A stretch of DNA of 64,000 nucleotides, from assembly GCA_002700095.1 (NCBI GenBank), contig PACL01000022.1:38720-102719 (forward strand), given 5' to 3'. Below the pieces are notes generated by a model. The model had not been told where the DNA came from. It ran no database searches and saw only the letters and a list, made by a program, of their open reading frames with translations. Position numbers and translations under genes: made by a program. The stretch comes from Fulvimarina sp. Its GTDB lineage: Bacteria > Pseudomonadota > Alphaproteobacteria > Rhizobiales > Rhizobiaceae. Below are positions 16,530-25,746 of the stretch, piece by piece. How positions within the stretch are numbered: the stretch's first letter is position 1; each line of letters begins with the position of its first letter.

Positions 16530-16808
16530 TTATTTGTGCTGGTCGAGCACCTTGCGCACCTTTTCCATCGCGTCGACCAGGCGCTTGGACACCTCGCGAT
16601 TGGCCTGCTCCAGCCGCTCGCCCCGGGCCAGCGCGGCATCGAGCTCGCGGGCGAGCCGGCCGCGGTCGGCGGTCTGGCGCTGCACTTCGGCGTCGACGCT
16701 GCGCAGCGCGCCCTCGCGTTCGAGCCGGGCATCGACGGCGCTCTCCAGCCGCTTGAGCGCCGTTCGAAGTCGCGTCCTGGCAGCGTCGAACGGATCGTCA
16801 TGCGGCAT
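16530..16808 (-). CDS. DUF4164 family coiled-coil protein
   Basis: 92-aa protein, almost entirely charged helix. Residues about 10-85 form a continuous coiled coil (ARTRLRTALKRLESAVDARL, RELDAALARGERLEQANREV, KRLVDAMEKVRKVLDQHK). DUF4164 proteins are found next to zapA in Rhizobiales and may belong with the division machinery; their function is not established. ATG 16808 has GGAGA upstream; the 14-residue longer reading to 16850 lacks one. Confidence 0.85.
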   Translation of the reverse strand: MPHDDPFDAARTRLRTALKRLESAVDARLEREGALRSVDAEVQRQTADRGRLARELDAALARGERLEQANREVSKRLVDAMEKVRKVLDQHK

Positions 16809-16960
16809 CGGCGGTGTCTCCAACGGCGGTCGCCGGATCGTCGGCGACAACCGGTCCAGCAGATTTTCATGGGGCAGGTGCCCACGACGGTCTTAGCGGC
16901 TCGCGGGCCTCAAGAAAAGCGCGAGGCGGGCCGCGCGGTTGCGCCGGCCCCAGGGTTTTG

Positions 16961-16984
16961 TTGACAGCGGCGGGGCCCTATGAT
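16961..16984 (+). promoter_or_regulatory. Weak promoter-like elements upstream of tkt
   Basis: TTGACA (16961-16966) and TATGAT (16979-16984) each resemble sigma-70 hexamers, but only 12 bases separate them, too few for a normal promoter. One of them probably contributes to the tkt promoter with an unseen partner. Confidence 0.25.
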
Positions 16985-17056
16985 GGATGCCGCGCGTCTC
17001 GACGGCCCGTCTCGGCGGCCACATCCTGACCAGCAGCCATTCGGGGAAACCTTGCG

Positions 17057-19066
17057 ATGACGATCGAAATGCGCCGCCGGATGGCGAACGCCATCCGTTT
17101 CCTCGCTGCCGATGCCGTGGAGGCCGCGGGTTCCGGCCATCCGGGTCTGCCCATGGGTGCAGCCGACATTGCGACGGTGCTGTTCACGAAGTTCCTGACC
17201 TTCGACCCGAAGCAGCCCGACTGGCCGGATCGCGACCGCTTCGTGTTCTCGGCCGGGCACGGCTCGATGCTGCTCTACAGCCTGCTCTACCTGCTGGGCT
17301 ATCCCGACATCGGCATCGAGGAGATCAAGCGGTTCCGGCAGCTCGGGTCGAGAACCGCAGGCCATCCCGAATACGGCCATGCGGCGGGCATCGAGGCGAC
17401 CACCGGGCCGCTCGGCCAGGGCACCGGCAACGCCGTCGGCATGGCGCTCGCCGAACGCATTCTCAACGCCAGATTCGGCGACGACGTCGTCGACCACACC
17501 ACCTATGCCCTCGTCGGCGACGGTTGCCTGATGGAGGGGATCAGCCAGGAGGCGATCTCGCTCGCCGGCCATCTCAAGCTTTCCAAGCTGATCTTTCTCT
17601 GGGACGACAACGGCATCACCATCGACGGCAAGGTGTCGCTCGCCGACTCGACCGACCAGCTCGCCCGCTTCGAGGCGTCGGGCTGGCAGGCGCTGGCCTG
17701 CGACGGCCACGACCACGACGCCATCGCCGCCGCCATCGCCGCGGCCAGGCAGAGCGACCGGCCGACGCTGATCGCGGCGAAGACCACCATCGGCTTCGGC
17801 GCCCCGAACAAGGCCGGTACCGCCAAGGCCCACGGCTCGCCGCTCGGCGCTGACGAGATCGCCGCCGCAAGGGAGGCTCTCGAATGGCCGCATCCGCCCT
17901 TCGAGATCCCCTCCGACGTCCTCGACCAGTGGCGCATCGCCGGGCTGCGCTCCGGCAGCCGGCGCAAGGAGTGGGAAACCCGCTTCGCCGCCGTCGATGC
18001 CGAGACCCGCGGCGAATTCGACCGGCGCATGCGCGGCGACCTGCCGAGCGGATTCACCCAGGCGATGCACCGCTTCAAGCGCCGGATGAACGAGGAGCGG
18101 CCGAAGATCGCGACGCGCAAGGCGTCCGAGATGGCGCTCGAGGAGATCAACGCCGTCGTCGTGGAGACCGTCGGCGGATCGGCGGACCTCTCCGGCTCGA
18201 ACAACACCCGCACCAGCCAGATGCAGGCGATCACCGCCGGCGACTATTCCGGCCGCTACGTCCACTACGGCATCCGCGAACACGGCATGGCCGCTGCGAT
18301 GAACGGCATGGCGCTGCATGGCGGGATGATCCCCTATTCCGGGACGTTCCTCGTCTTCTCCGACTATTGCCGTGGCGCGCTGCGACTTGCCGCCCTGATG
18401 GGCATCCGGGTCGTCCATGTGATGACCCACGATTCGATCGGCCTCGGCGAGGACGGGCCGACCCACCAGCCGGTCGAGCATCTGGCGGCGCTGCGGGCCA
18501 TCCCCAACATGCTGGTGTTCCGCCCGGCCGATGCGGTCGAGACGGCCGAGTGCTGGCAGCTGGCGCTGCAGCACCGCGTCGCCCCGTCCATCCTCGCCTT
18601 GTCACGCCAGGACCTGCCGACGCTCCGCCTCGACGAGCACGACGAGAACCGCAGCGCTCGCGGCGCCTACGAGATCGACCCGGCCTCCGGCGAGGCGAAG
18701 GTGTCGATCTACGCCACCGGCTCCGAGGTGGAGATCGCCGTCGAGGCCCGCCGCCGGCTGGAGGGGGCAGGGATCCCCACCAGGGTCGTCTCCGTCCCAT
18801 CCTTCGAGCTGTTCCGCCGCCAGACCGCCGAGTACCGGCGGGCGCTGATCGACGATGCCAGCATCAAGGTCGCCGTCGAGGCGGGCGTGCGCCAGGGCTG
18901 GGACGAGCTGATCGGCCGCGACGGCCTGTTCGTCGGGATGCCCGGCTTCGGCGCCTCCGGCCCCGCGCCGCAGCTTTACGAACATTTCGGCATCACGGCC
19001 GAGGCGGTCGTCGCGAGCGTCACCGCCCGCCTCGCGGCGAGCGACGCGCCGGCAGAGGAAGCGTAG
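17057..19066 (+). CDS. tkt: Transketolase
   Basis: 669-aa TPP enzyme of the pentose phosphate and Calvin-type rearrangements, moving two-carbon ketol units between sugar phosphates. Full length for the family. Motifs: substrate His in [37 protein letters not shown], the TPP-binding stretch [20 protein letters not shown] with WDDN, the catalytic Glu in [20 protein letters not shown], and [19 protein letters not shown]. Next to gap, as in many Rhizobiales. Confidence 0.97.
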   Translation: MTIEMRRRMANAIRFLAADAVEAAGSGHPGLPMGAADIATVLFTKFLTFDPKQPDWPDRDRFVFSAGHGSMLLYSLLYLLGYPDIGIEEIKRFRQLGSRTAGHPEYGHAAGIEATTGPLGQGTGNAVGMALAERILNARFGDDVVDHTTYALVGDGCLMEGISQEAISLAGHLKLSKLIFLWDDNGITIDGKVSLADSTDQLARFEASGWQALACDGHDHDAIAAAIAAARQSDRPTLIAAKTTIGFGAPNKAGTAKAHGSPLGADEIAAAREALEWPHPPFEIPSDVLDQWRIAGLRSGSRRKEWETRFAAVDAETRGEFDRRMRGDLPSGFTQAMHRFKRRMNEERPKIATRKASEMALEEINAVVVETVGGSADLSGSNNTRTSQMQAITAGDYSGRYVHYGIREHGMAAAMNGMALHGGMIPYSGTFLVFSDYCRGALRLAALMGIRVVHVMTHDSIGLGEDGPTHQPVEHLAALRAIPNMLVFRPADAVETAECWQLALQHRVAPSILALSRQDLPTLRLDEHDENRSARGAYEIDPASGEAKVSIYATGSEVEIAVEARRRLEGAGIPTRVVSVPSFELFRRQTAEYRRALIDDASIKVAVEAGVRQGWDELIGRDGLFVGMPGFGASGPAPQLYEHFGITAEAVVASVTARLAASDAPAEEA

Positions 19067-19228
19067 GCGGCGATATGCGACGCCTTCGAAAAATTCATCC
19101 CGCCCTTGAGAAAAGCTGACCGGTCGGCCAACTTGATTCGACCGTTCGCGGGGGCTACAGCCCACCAGACAACCGTAACCCGGCATCCTTCTGCCGGCAG
19201 CGGGCATCCTTCAGGGAGAGTGACAACC

Positions 19229-20245
19229 ATGGCAGTTCGCGTTGCAATCAACGGCTTCGGCCGCATCGGCCGAAACGTCCTGCGCGCCATCGTCGAGTCG
19301 GGCCGCACCGACATCGAGGTCGTCGCCATCAACGATCTCGGCCCGGTCGAGACCAATGCCCACCTGATCCGCTACGACAGCGTCCACGGCCGCTTTCCCG
19401 GCACCGTGACGGTCGAGGGCGACACGATCGACGTCGGCCGCGGCAAGATCAAGGTGACCGCCGAGCGTGATCCGAAGTCGCTGCCCTGGGGCGAGATGGG
19501 CATCGACATTGCGATGGAATGCACCGGCATCTTCACCGATCCGGCGAAAGCTTCGGCCCATCTGGAAGCCGGCGCCAAGAAGGTGCTGATCTCCGGCCCC
19601 CTGTCGGGCACGGCCGGCGCGGAAAAGACCATCGTCTTCGGCGTCAACCATCAGACCCTGACGGCCGACGACCGGATCGCCTCCAACGCCTCCTGCACCA
19701 CCAACTGCCTCGCCCCGGTCGCCAAGGTCCTCAACGATGCCATCGGCATCGACAAGGGCTTCATGACGACGATCCATTCCTACACCGGCGACCAGCCGAC
19801 GCTCGACACGATGCACAAGGATCTCTACCGGGGTCGCGCCGCCGCTTTGTCGATGATCCCGACCTCGACCGGCGCGGCCAAGGCCGTCGGCCTTGTCCTC
19901 CCCGAGCTGAACGGCCGCCTCGACGGTGTCGCGATCCGCGTGCCGACCCCGAACGTCTCGGTCGTGGACTTCAAGTTCGTCCCGAAGCGCGACACCACCG
20001 TCAAGGAAATCCAGGACGCCATCCGCGCCGCCGCCACCTCGGCGCCGCTGAAGGGCATCCTCGGCTTCACCGACGACAAGAACGTCTCGTCGGACTTCAA
20101 CCACGACCCGCATTCCTCGATCTTCCACATGGACCAGACCAAGGTCATGGAAGGCTCGCTGGTGCGCGTCATGTCCTGGTACGACAACGAGTGGGGCTTC
20201 TCCAACCGCTTGAACGACACCGCCGTCGCCATGCACAACGCCTGA
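19229..20245 (+). CDS. gap: Type I glyceraldehyde-3-phosphate dehydrogenase
   Basis: 338-aa NAD-dependent glycolytic/gluconeogenic enzyme. Motifs: dinucleotide-binding [15 protein letters not shown], the active-site loop [15 protein letters not shown] with catalytic Cys at residue 156, [11 protein letters not shown], the phosphate site [17 protein letters not shown], and the C-terminal [15 protein letters not shown] 19229 has GGGAG upstream. It is followed by a strong terminator. The pgk gene that usually follows gap in Rhizobiales is absent; an autotransporter gene stands there instead. Confidence 0.97.
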   Translation: MAVRVAINGFGRIGRNVLRAIVESGRTDIEVVAINDLGPVETNAHLIRYDSVHGRFPGTVTVEGDTIDVGRGKIKVTAERDPKSLPWGEMGIDIAMECTGIFTDPAKASAHLEAGAKKVLISGPLSGTAGAEKTIVFGVNHQTLTADDRIASNASCTTNCLAPVAKVLNDAIGIDKGFMTTIHSYTGDQPTLDTMHKDLYRGRAAALSMIPTSTGAAKAVGLVLPELNGRLDGVAIRVPTPNVSVVDFKFVPKRDTTVKEIQDAIRAAATSAPLKGILGFTDDKNVSSDFNHDPHSSIFHMDQTKVMEGSLVRVMSWYDNEWGFSNRLNDTAVAMHNA

Positions 20246-20290
20246 TCGGCCGCGATCAGGCGTCTGCGTCCCATCGGCGCGAAGCCATCG

Positions 20291-20318
20291 AAGGCCGTCC
20301 CCAGGGGCGGCCTTTTTC
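20291..20318 (+). terminator. Rho-independent terminator of gap
   Basis: AGGCCG and CGGCCT flank a C4/G4 inner pairing, immediately followed by TTTTTC. It lies 46 bp after the gap stop codon. Confidence 0.88.
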
Positions 20319-20562
20319 GTTGCGCCAGGACACCTCGGGAAACCGGGAGGCGGAGCGATCGGGCCGTCCCAGCGGCCAGTCCCGACACAAACCATGCCGC
20401 TCTCCGGCCTGAGGAGAAAATGGTTCCGGGCCGACAGCAATTGCGGCTTTGATGTGACAGGCGCGCCCGAGAAGATGCTCGCGGTGGCCCGAAACAGCAT
20501 TGACGCTTGCGTCACTGGTGCTCGCCGGGCTTTTTGTTTTCAGTATCATAATGGGGGGAACC

Positions 20563-22422
20563 ATGATGCTGAGAACTCACCTCGCGCGATCGCTGCTGAC
20601 GGCCTCGCTGCTGACGCTCGGTCTTGATGCGGCAGCGGCGCGCGATATCGACGCCGTCGTGTCGTTCGGCGACAGCCTGTCGGACAACGGCAATCTCTAT
20701 GCCGCCACCGGCGGAACGACGCCGCTCTCGCCGCCCTATTTTCAGGGGCACTACTCGAACGGCCAGGTCTTCACCGAATATCTGAACGGCGCCATGCAGG
20801 CGGCGGGCGCGGCGACCCTCGGCGGGATTCAGATCGACCCCACCGCCAACCAGAACTATGCCTTCGGCGGGGCCCGGACGGATACGCTGACGGCGCTTCC
20901 GCCGGGCATTCCGGACCAGATCGGCTTCTTCCAGACCCAGGACGGCGTCTTCGCGGCGAACGACGTCGTGACGCTTCTGGGCGGCGCCAACAACATCTTC
21001 GAGGCGGCCCAGCAGCCGGGGGCGACGCCCGCAGACATCGCCACCGCGGCGGCGCTGGCCGCCGGCGACATAGGAACCGCCGCCGGCACCCTGTCGCAGC
21101 TCGGCGCGCCGACGCTGGTGGTGCTCAACCTGCCCGATCTCGGCCTGACGCCGCAGTTCAACGGGTCGCCGACGACGCAGTTCGTCGGAACCCTCGCTTC
21201 CGACACGTTCAACGGCGCGCTGTCCCAGGCGGTCTTCGCCTCCGCCGCCGCCAATCCCGGCACGGACACCTTCCTTGTCGACGTCGAGCGGGTCTTCTCG
21301 GCGATCATCACCGACCCGCAGCGATTTGGCTTCACCAACGCCACAGAGGGGTGCCGGTTCGTCCCGAGCTGCCTCGCGGCCTCCCAGGACGCGCAGAACC
21401 AGTATCTCTTCTTCGACAACGTCCATCCGACCACGGCGGGCCACCAGTTGCTCGCCTCGCTCGTCCTCGACTATCTGACCGCCGGCGAGCAGGCGGTGAA
21501 TGTCGGCGCTATGTCGGAGACGGCGATCCTCGACCGCTATGAAGGCGTCTCCGCCGCCTTCGGCCGCAGCCGCAGCGTTCTGGCCGGCGGCGCCGAGGCC
21601 GCGGGCTTCTACACCTCCGTCGGCGGCAACTGGTACGACCGGGGCGACGGCAACAGGATCGACGGCTACGATTACGGCGTCGGCACGGTCCGCCTCGGCT
21701 ACGACGCCTATCTCGGCGACGCCATGCTCGTCGGCGGCGCGGTCAGCTATTCCAACGGCTCGCTCGACGATGCGCCGATCACCTACGACACCCAGGCCTT
21801 CGCCGCCGATCTCTACGCCGCGACCATGCTGGGCGGCTTCCAGCTCGGAGCGACGGCGGGCATCGCCCATGTCGACTTCAACGACATCGACCGTGTCACC
21901 CTGGTTCCCGGTGTCGTCAATGGCGGGGCCGACACCAACGCCGTCGTCTACGACGTCGGCGCCGAGCTCGCCTATCCGATGGCCTTCGGCGACCTGACCG
22001 CAACGCCGAGCCTGTCCCTGACCTATCTGAGCTTCGACGTCGACGGCTTCACCGAATCCGGCCTTGCCGCCCGCATCCAGTATGACGGCTACGACCGCGA
22101 CGCGCTGTTCGGCGGCGCCAATCTGGATCTCGCCTATGCGACCGAGGCCTTCGGGAACCCGGCGAGGCTCACCGGGCGGATCGGCTGGGAGGACAATCTG
22201 ACCAGCGACGACGCGGGCATCGTCTCGCGCATCGCGGGCAGCCCGTCGCCGGACTCGTTTGCCGAGTTCGACGAGCTCCACGGTCGCGGCTTCATCCTCG
22301 GGGCCGGCGCCGAAGCCTCGTTCACCGATACGGTCGCGGGTTCGGTGTCCTATTCGGTCGGCTTTTCCGACACGATCGACGTCAGCCATGCCGCGAAGGC
22401 CGCCCTCACCGTCAAGTTCTGA
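20563..22422 (+). CDS. GDSL-type esterase/lipase autotransporter
   Basis: 619-aa type Va secreted protein. A signal peptide (MMLRTHLARSLLTASLLTLG, Ala-rich cleavage region) is followed by a GDSL/SGNH hydrolase passenger: VVSFGDSLSDNGNLYA with nucleophile Ser 38, LLGGANNIFEA for the Asn block, and DNVHPTTAGHQLL for the Asp-His pair. From about residue 340 a 12-strand-type autotransporter beta-domain follows, with alternating aromatic strands (YTSVGGNWYDRGDGNRIDGY) and a terminal Phe (AALTVKF). It resembles EstA/ApeE outer-membrane esterases. Start chosen at 20563 because GGGGGGAA lies just upstream; ATG 20551 and 20566 are alternatives. Confidence 0.92.
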   Translation: MMLRTHLARSLLTASLLTLGLDAAAARDIDAVVSFGDSLSDNGNLYAATGGTTPLSPPYFQGHYSNGQVFTEYLNGAMQAAGAATLGGIQIDPTANQNYAFGGARTDTLTALPPGIPDQIGFFQTQDGVFAANDVVTLLGGANNIFEAAQQPGATPADIATAAALAAGDIGTAAGTLSQLGAPTLVVLNLPDLGLTPQFNGSPTTQFVGTLASDTFNGALSQAVFASAAANPGTDTFLVDVERVFSAIITDPQRFGFTNATEGCRFVPSCLAASQDAQNQYLFFDNVHPTTAGHQLLASLVLDYLTAGEQAVNVGAMSETAILDRYEGVSAAFGRSRSVLAGGAEAAGFYTSVGGNWYDRGDGNRIDGYDYGVGTVRLGYDAYLGDAMLVGGAVSYSNGSLDDAPITYDTQAFAADLYAATMLGGFQLGATAGIAHVDFNDIDRVTLVPGVVNGGADTNAVVYDVGAELAYPMAFGDLTATPSLSLTYLSFDVDGFTESGLAARIQYDGYDRDALFGGANLDLAYATEAFGNPARLTGRIGWEDNLTSDDAGIVSRIAGSPSPDSFAEFDELHGRGFILGAGAEASFTDTVAGSVSYSVGFSDTIDVSHAAKAALTVKF

Positions 22423-22476
22423 GAGCGCCGCACTCGGAACCGCCCGCGTCGGCGTTTCATCCTGCAGATTCGGATC

Positions 22477-22509
22477 AAGGGTCGCCACCTCGGGCGGCCC
22501 TTTTCTTTT
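22477..22509 (+). terminator. Rho-independent terminator after the autotransporter
   Basis: A 10-bp stem (AAGGGTCGCC with GGCGGCCCTT, one G-T pair) around a short loop, followed by TTTTCTTTT. It lies 55 bp after the stop codon. Confidence 0.85.
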
Positions 22510-22649
22510 GGGCAGGCGTGCCCCGGGGACCCGGCCCATGCGCCTGCGCCGGACGAACCCGGCTACGGGCAGCTTCCCACCGACGACCGCAGCCGCCCGC
22601 CTTGCTGCTGCCCGACTGTCGCGCCGGGGCTTGCCCGTCGCCGCGAATC

Positions 22650-22666
22650 GTAATAACTGAAGTTAC
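22650..22666. promoter_or_regulatory. Inverted repeat abutting the Rrf2 regulator start
   Basis: GTAA-taactgaag-TTAC ends at the base before the ATG at 22667. No ribosome-binding site is visible here, so a bound repressor would cover the start region. Probable autoregulatory operator. Confidence 0.45.
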
Positions 22667-23122
22667 ATGAAACGCGACAGCCGCCTCTCCTCCGTTCTCC
22701 ACGCGCTCCTCCACATGGACGCCTTTGGCAGGCCGATGACCTCCGACGAGCTCGCCGCCTGCCTGTCCACCCATCCCGTGGTCATCCGTCGGACGATGGC
22801 GGGGCTTCGTGACGCCGGCTTCGTGCGCTCCGAGCGCGGTCCGAGTGGCGGCTGGACGATCGCCTGCGATCTTGCGGCGGTAACGCTTCTCGACATCCAC
22901 GCAGCGCTCGGCGAGCCGGCGTTGTTCGCCGTCGGAAACCGCAGCGAGAACCCGGCCTGCCTCGTCGAGCAGGCGGTCAACGCAGCCCTCGACGATGCCT
23001 TCGACGCCGCCGAGGCCCTGCTCCTCCAGCGTTTCGCGACCGTCACCCTTGCCGCCCTCGCGGCCGATTTCCGCCAGCGCTTCGCGCGGCACCAGCCCCT
23101 GAAAGGAACACCCCATGCATGA
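22667..23122 (+). CDS. Rrf2 family transcriptional regulator
   Basis: 151-aa winged-helix protein. DNA-binding part: LSSVLHALLHMDAFGRPMTS, DELAACLSTHPVVIRRTMAG and the wing LRDAGFVRSERGPSGGW, which is characteristic of Rrf2 (SRGPxGG-type). Only one Cys (NPACLVEQ) is present, so an IscR/NsrR-type Fe-S cluster with three Cys ligands is unlikely; YwnA-like members are similar. Its 3' end overlaps the flavoprotein gene by 8 bp, so the pair is one operon. It may sense thiol or redox stress through that Cys or through the partner; inferred. Confidence 0.85.
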   Translation: MKRDSRLSSVLHALLHMDAFGRPMTSDELAACLSTHPVVIRRTMAGLRDAGFVRSERGPSGGWTIACDLAAVTLLDIHAALGEPALFAVGNRSENPACLVEQAVNAALDDAFDAAEALLLQRFATVTLAALAADFRQRFARHQPLKGTPHA

Positions 23123-23996
23123 TGCGATCGTCATTGGCGGAAGCTTTGCCGGCATGGCCGCCGCTCTCCAGCTTGCCCGCGCCCGCCGCGACGTCGTCGT
23201 CATCGACGCCGGCGTCAGGCGCAACCGCTTTGCCGCCCAATCCCACGGCTTCCTCGGCCAGGACGGCCGCGCGCCGGAAGCCATCGTCGCCGACGCCCGC
23301 CGCCAGCTCGAGGCCTATCCCAACCTCACCTGGATCGACGGCACGGCATCGCAGCTCGCCCGGCACGGCGAGGGTTTCGCGGTCTGCCTGCAGAAGGAGC
23401 GCTCGCTCAGCGCGCGGCGTCTCGTCCTCGCCGTCGGCGTCGCCGATGAGCTGCCGGGCGTCCCGGGCCTCGCCGAGCGCTGGGGCCGCAGCGTCTTCCA
23501 CTGCCCCTACTGCCACGGCTACGAGCTCGATCGCGGCGCGATCGGGGTCATCGCCACGGGTCCGGTGTCGATGCATCATGCGCTGATGCTGCCCGACTGG
23601 GGCACAGTAACGTTCTTCCTCAACGGCGCCTTTGAGCCGAGCGCCGAGGAGCGCGCCCAGCTTGAAGCGCGCGGCGTCGCCATTGAAGCGATCCCTGTCG
23701 CACGGATCACCGGCGAGGCTGACATCGTCCTGGAGGACGGCCGGAGCCTCTCCCTGGCCGGGATCTTCACGGCCAGCCGCATCGATCCCTCCTGCGGCCT
23801 CGCCGAGGATCTCGGCTGTGACATGGAGGATGGCCCGACCGGGCGGTTCCTGCGGACGGACGCGATGAAGGAGACCACCGTTCCCGGCGTCTTCGCCTGC
23901 GGCGATCTCGCCCGGGCAGCGGGCTCCGTATCCCTCGCCGTCGGCGACGGAGCGATGGCCGGCGTCGGCGCCCACCGCTCGCTGATGTTCGGCTGA
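23115..23996 (+). CDS. Thioredoxin reductase-like NAD(P)/FAD oxidoreductase
   Basis: 293-aa flavoprotein of the thioredoxin reductase fold. FAD motif IVIGGSFAGMAAALQLARAR, redox-active CPYCHGYEL near residue 133, NADPH-domain stretch, and the C-terminal FAD motif GVFACGDLARAAGSVSLAVG. Thioredoxin reductase itself has CATC; CPYCHGYE marks a subgroup often found beside Rrf2 or MarR regulators. It likely transfers NADPH electrons to a disulfide or small-molecule acceptor. It overlaps the regulator gene by 8 bp. Confidence 0.88.
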   Translation: MHDAIVIGGSFAGMAAALQLARARRDVVVIDAGVRRNRFAAQSHGFLGQDGRAPEAIVADARRQLEAYPNLTWIDGTASQLARHGEGFAVCLQKERSLSARRLVLAVGVADELPGVPGLAERWGRSVFHCPYCHGYELDRGAIGVIATGPVSMHHALMLPDWGTVTFFLNGAFEPSAEERAQLEARGVAIEAIPVARITGEADIVLEDGRSLSLAGIFTASRIDPSCGLAEDLGCDMEDGPTGRFLRTDAMKETTVPGVFACGDLARAAGSVSLAVGDGAMAGVGAHRSLMFG

Positions 23997-24148
23997 CGCG
24001 TCATAGCAGCCGAGCGAAGACGCTGACGCGGCCGCTCGCTGAGCACAGCCGGATTCTTGGAGCCCGGCCTTGAAGGCCCGACCAACATCCGGATCAGCAA
24101 CCAGGAGTCACTTCAATGCCTCCTGGTCTCTCACGCCCGCCAAAGCGA

Positions 24149-24174
24149 AAGGGCCGGTCGCGTGACCGGCCCTT
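24149..24174 (-). terminator. Terminator of the L,D-transpeptidase gene
   Basis: A perfect 11-bp stem (24149-24159 with 24164-24174) and a 4-base loop. Read on minus it is followed by TCGCTTT. It lies 36 bp downstream of the minus-strand gene ending at 24210, and could also stop plus-strand transcripts from 23996. Confidence 0.8.
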
Positions 24175-24209
24175 CGTTCATCCTTGGTCGTATCAGTCAG
24201 GCGCCGGCC

Positions 24210-25202
24210 CTACTCGAACAGGCTGAAGATCGATCCGCCCTTCGGTCCGCCGACGCGTTTGCCGTCGCGGTCGTAGCCTTCGCGGCGGTGCTGCTCCTGG
24301 GCATAGGCCTCGGCGGTGATCGGCTGGCCGGAGCGGTAGCTGAAGGTCGTCGAGGTGGCGAACTCGCTCGGCGCGAGCGATGCCGCGATCTTCTCGGCTT
24401 CGGCCGCGTCGGAGTGATGCTTGGCGGCCACCTGGGGCGCCATCTCGATCGCCGGGCAGGGGCCGGCTGGCGACAGCCCGGCCACGGTCTCGGCCGTCTG
24501 GTCGAAGATGTAGCCGCGCTCGCAGACGCCGACATTCGGCGGCTTGCGGGTGATCTCGAAATAGTCCGAGCCCTTCTTCAGCATCTGCCAGAAAGCGTAG
24601 TGCTCGGAATTCTTGTGGCGCGCCATGTTCTTCGGCGTCATCCGGAAGGGATAGGCCTGGATCTGGAAGTCGCGCTGGCCGCCTTCGAAGGAGTAGCGCG
24701 CAAGCGTGTAGATCTCCTGCACCTGCTCGTCGTCCATGGCGTAGCAGCCGGACGAGTTGCACGAGCCATGGATCATCAGGTGCTGGCCGGTCCGCCCGTT
24801 CGCCCGGTCGTAGGCGTTCGGATAGCCCATGTTGATGGCGAGATGGTAGTTCGACTTCGGATTGAGCTGGGCCGGCGAGACCGAGTAGAAGCCCTCGGGC
24901 GCCTGGCGGTCGCCTTCCTTCTTCTTCGGGCCGAGCTTTCCGGACCAGGCGCAGATCTCGTAGGTCTTCAGCAGCGCATAGGTGCCGTCGGTCCGCTGCT
25001 TCCAGATCTCCAGATCCGACTCTTCCTTGTAGAGACGGACGAGGATCGGCGAGTTGACGCCCATGTGGTTGGCGCTGATGGCGCGAACGAGATCCGGCGG
25101 CAGCGGCGCGTTCTCCGGAACCAGATCATCGACCTTGCAGGCGGAAACAGTCAGCAGCGTCGCAGCCAAGGCCGCGGCCGTCACGATACGTCGGACGTAC
25201 AT
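24210..25202 (-). CDS. L,D-transpeptidase family lipoprotein
   Basis: 330-aa YkuD-domain protein. The leader MYVRRIVTAAALAATLLTVS ends in the lipobox VSAC with Cys 22, so it is probably anchored in a membrane. The catalytic signature is HGSCNSSGCYAM, the HxxxxSxGC pattern with nucleophile Cys, preceded by LAINMGYPNAYDRANGRTG. The protein belongs to the YafK-like group, which trims or forms peptidoglycan cross-links or detaches anchored lipoprotein. Start 25202 is chosen because it gives a clean lipoprotein signal; a reading to 25298 adds 32 non-signal residues. A perfect terminator follows. Confidence 0.88.
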   Translation of the reverse strand: MYVRRIVTAAALAATLLTVSACKVDDLVPENAPLPPDLVRAISANHMGVNSPILVRLYKEESDLEIWKQRTDGTYALLKTYEICAWSGKLGPKKKEGDRQAPEGFYSVSPAQLNPKSNYHLAINMGYPNAYDRANGRTGQHLMIHGSCNSSGCYAMDDEQVQEIYTLARYSFEGGQRDFQIQAYPFRMTPKNMARHKNSEHYAFWQMLKKGSDYFEITRKPPNVGVCERGYIFDQTAETVAGLSPAGPCPAIEMAPQVAAKHHSDAAEAEKIAASLAPSEFATSTTFSYRSGQPITAEAYAQEQHRREGYDRDGKRVGGPKGGSIFSLFE

Positions 25203-25746
25203 CCCCTCAAGTCCCCAATCGATGCGGCGACCCCCGTATGGCCCACCGCCCCTCGCGAACGACAGCCGGATCCGGCCATCCCTCATCGCGCCCTGCACCG
25301 GCCCCTCATGGACCGGTCGCGACGCATGCTTGACGGAAGTTTCTCACGATTTTCTTAAGCGGGCGTAAACCGTGGATCGTCCGTCCCTGCGAAGAGGCGC
25401 CTCGCCTTTTCTCCGAAGATCGGAGTGAAACCCCGCGCCTCGCCTCATCGCTCATGCACGATACGCCGCCAGGCCGGTGCAGACCCGACCCGGGAGCGCC
25501 GCGACGCACCCCTTCTGCGCCGCATCGCCGCACTCAACACTGCGACGATGGCAGCATTCTGGCAGCTGACGGTGGGGAACGGAAGTTGAGTCCTGTGGCT
25601 TCAGTGCAACTGATGGCCAGGATTCGATGGACCCTGCACCCCCACGGCCGCCAGGTTGCATCACCCAAGGCCAGATGCGCTTGCAGAATCAAACGCTTCC
25701 GGTCGGAGCGATGCGGACGAGGCCGGGCTCGTCCGCGCTTGGACGG
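25203..25746. other. Intergenic region, no gene recognised
   Basis: 544 bp upstream of the L,D-transpeptidase and downstream of accA. A short AT-richer patch at about 25340-25370 may contain the promoter for the minus-strand lipoprotein gene. The several short frames crossing it have no ribosome-binding sites or recognisable products. Confidence 0.5.
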
